From CAWCTD01 sp963798455 (GTDB taxonomy: Bacteria; Acidobacteriota; Terriglobia; Bryobacterales; Bryobacteraceae): a stretch of 64,000 nt of DNA. The stretch covers positions 1,550,001 to 1,614,000 of the forward strand of contig CAWCTD010000003.1 in NCBI GenBank assembly GCA_963798455.1, read 5' to 3'. The notes under the pieces were generated by a model, which was not told where the DNA came from, did not search any database, and saw only the letters and a list, made by a program, of their open reading frames with translations. How positions within the stretch are numbered: position 1 is the first letter of the stretch; every line of letters begins with the position of its first letter. This document shows, piece after piece, positions 63,332-64,000 of the stretch. The position numbers were made by a program, and so were the translations under genes.

Positions 63332-64000
63332 TCCGTCTCGAGCCGGACGGTCGGATCCACCAGCAGCCAGGCAATCGCGCCCAGCGCGCATAGAGCCGCG
63401 GGCACCAAGAAGGATGCCGTCCAGCCGTACGAACCCGCGATCACGGGCGTCAGGATCGCTGTAATCGCCCCCGCGACCTGCGCGCCCATGTTCATCAGGC
63501 CCGAGACCGAGCCGGCCGAGGTTCCCGCAATGTCGGCGGTGACCGACCAGTACGAACTTTGCGCCAGGTAGAGCGACCCGATTCCCAAGGCAAGCGAGAC
63601 GCTCGCGAGTTCGCCGCTTCCCGCCTGGGTTCCAAGGGCAATGAAGAGAGCGGCGCCGGCCAGGCCTACCACCCCGACTCCGCACCTCCCCACACGCTTG
63701 CCGTAACGTTTGGTGAGGATGTCCGAAATCCATCCACCCAGCGGAGAGCAAAAAGTCATCCCCAGGAATGGGAGCATGCTGTAGAAGGCGCTCGCTTTCA
63801 AATCCAGTCCCCGGACGTCCTTCAGGTACTTGAAGAACCAGGTGAAGAAAATCCAGGCCGTATAGCCGAACGCAAAGTAACTGGCCGTGACAAAGAGGAT
63901 GGGCCGGTTGCGGAAAATCGTCCCCCAGGAGACTGTCTTGCCTTTCCCCACTCCTCGCGTCGAGGCCGGAATACCGGCCTCAATGTGTCCGAGTTCCTTT
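63328..64000 (-). CDS. MFS transporter, partial (5' end beyond the window)
   Basis: At least 224 codons, open at the right edge. The visible part covers the central loop (HIEAGIPASTRGVGKGK) and the last six transmembrane segments, including YTAWIFFTWFFKYL and SPLGGWISDILTKRYGKRVGR. This resembles the C-terminal half of ACS-family (hexuronate/organic anion) MFS proteins, as for the gene at 36368. Confidence 0.85.
   Translation of the reverse strand, partial: KELGHIEAGIPASTRGVGKGKTVSWGTIFRNRPILFVTASYFAFGYTAWIFFTWFFKYLKDVRGLDLKASAFYSMLPFLGMTFCSPLGGWISDILTKRYGKRVGRCGVGVVGLAGAALFIALGTQAGSGELASVSLALGIGSLYLAQSSYWSVTADIAGTSAGSVSGLMNMGAQVAGAITAILTPVIAGSYGWTASFLVPAALCALGAIAWLLVDPTVRLETE

Overview
The window is GC-rich bacterial chromosome that looks like an Acidobacteriota genome of the Bryobacterales/Solibacter type. 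This is inferred from family content, not from a marker gene. The pointers are RHS elements, secreted PD40 beta-propellers ending in a V-W-x-L-E-N-F-L-P tail and linked to two-component systems, an orphan half of a MacB-type permease, many secreted glycoside hydrolases, and a solitary nuoA. There is no ribosomal operon, CRISPR array, prophage or intact insertion sequence.

Layout. 1-2950 (minus): a rearranged RHS locus with a toxin-like tip and a possible immunity gene. 3-9.7 kb: acetate-kinase-family kinase, GRP-type sugar transporter, AlaX editing protein, nuoA, cysE, a sialidase-like protein and adenosine deaminase. 9.7-20.2 kb: two tandem modules of sensor kinase, OmpR-type regulator and PD40 propeller, plus fragments of further propellers and a truncated CRP-like protein. 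The block is bounded by a perfect 28-bp direct repeat. 20.2-24 kb: glgB with two frameshifts and a phytoene-desaturase-like oxidoreductase. 24-30.8 kb: an island between two gene-poor stretches, holding an AraC regulator, a ROK sugar kinase fused to a glycyl-radical-enzyme activase, and the glycyl radical enzyme.

30.8-36.4 kb: carbon-nitrogen hydrolase, a frameshifted Gfo/Idh oxidoreductase, a TIM-barrel isomerase, an ABC exporter and truB. 36.4-46.7 kb: carbohydrate use (MFS transporter, GH95, GH27, GH30, glycerol-3-phosphate dehydrogenase with a truncated second copy, second GRP transporter). 46.8-48.8 kb: orphan permease and PilZ protein. 48.9-54 kb: a cobalamin riboswitch followed by btuB-btuF-btuD-btuC. 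54-57.7 kb: a MacB/LolD-type ABC pair and two membrane proteins. Then come tRNA-Gln and an IS1380 remnant. 58.6-62.1 kb: a compact operon of a DHDPS-family enzyme with an encapsulation-peptide-like tail, a tandem-domain microcompartment shell protein, archease and RtcB. The right edge has an O-antigen-ligase-like protein and a partial MFS transporter.

Most notable are (a) the ROK kinase/activase fusion with its glycyl radical enzyme, a candidate radical sugar-phosphate pathway; (b) the DHDPS enzyme apparently addressed to a microcompartment; (c) the repeated TGACA boxes with 11-bp period in front of each part of the kinase/regulator/propeller array; and (d) several partial duplications (add/glgB junction, glpD, RHS). 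Three single-base insertions break glgB and the Gfo/Idh gene. They may be true mutations or assembly errors.
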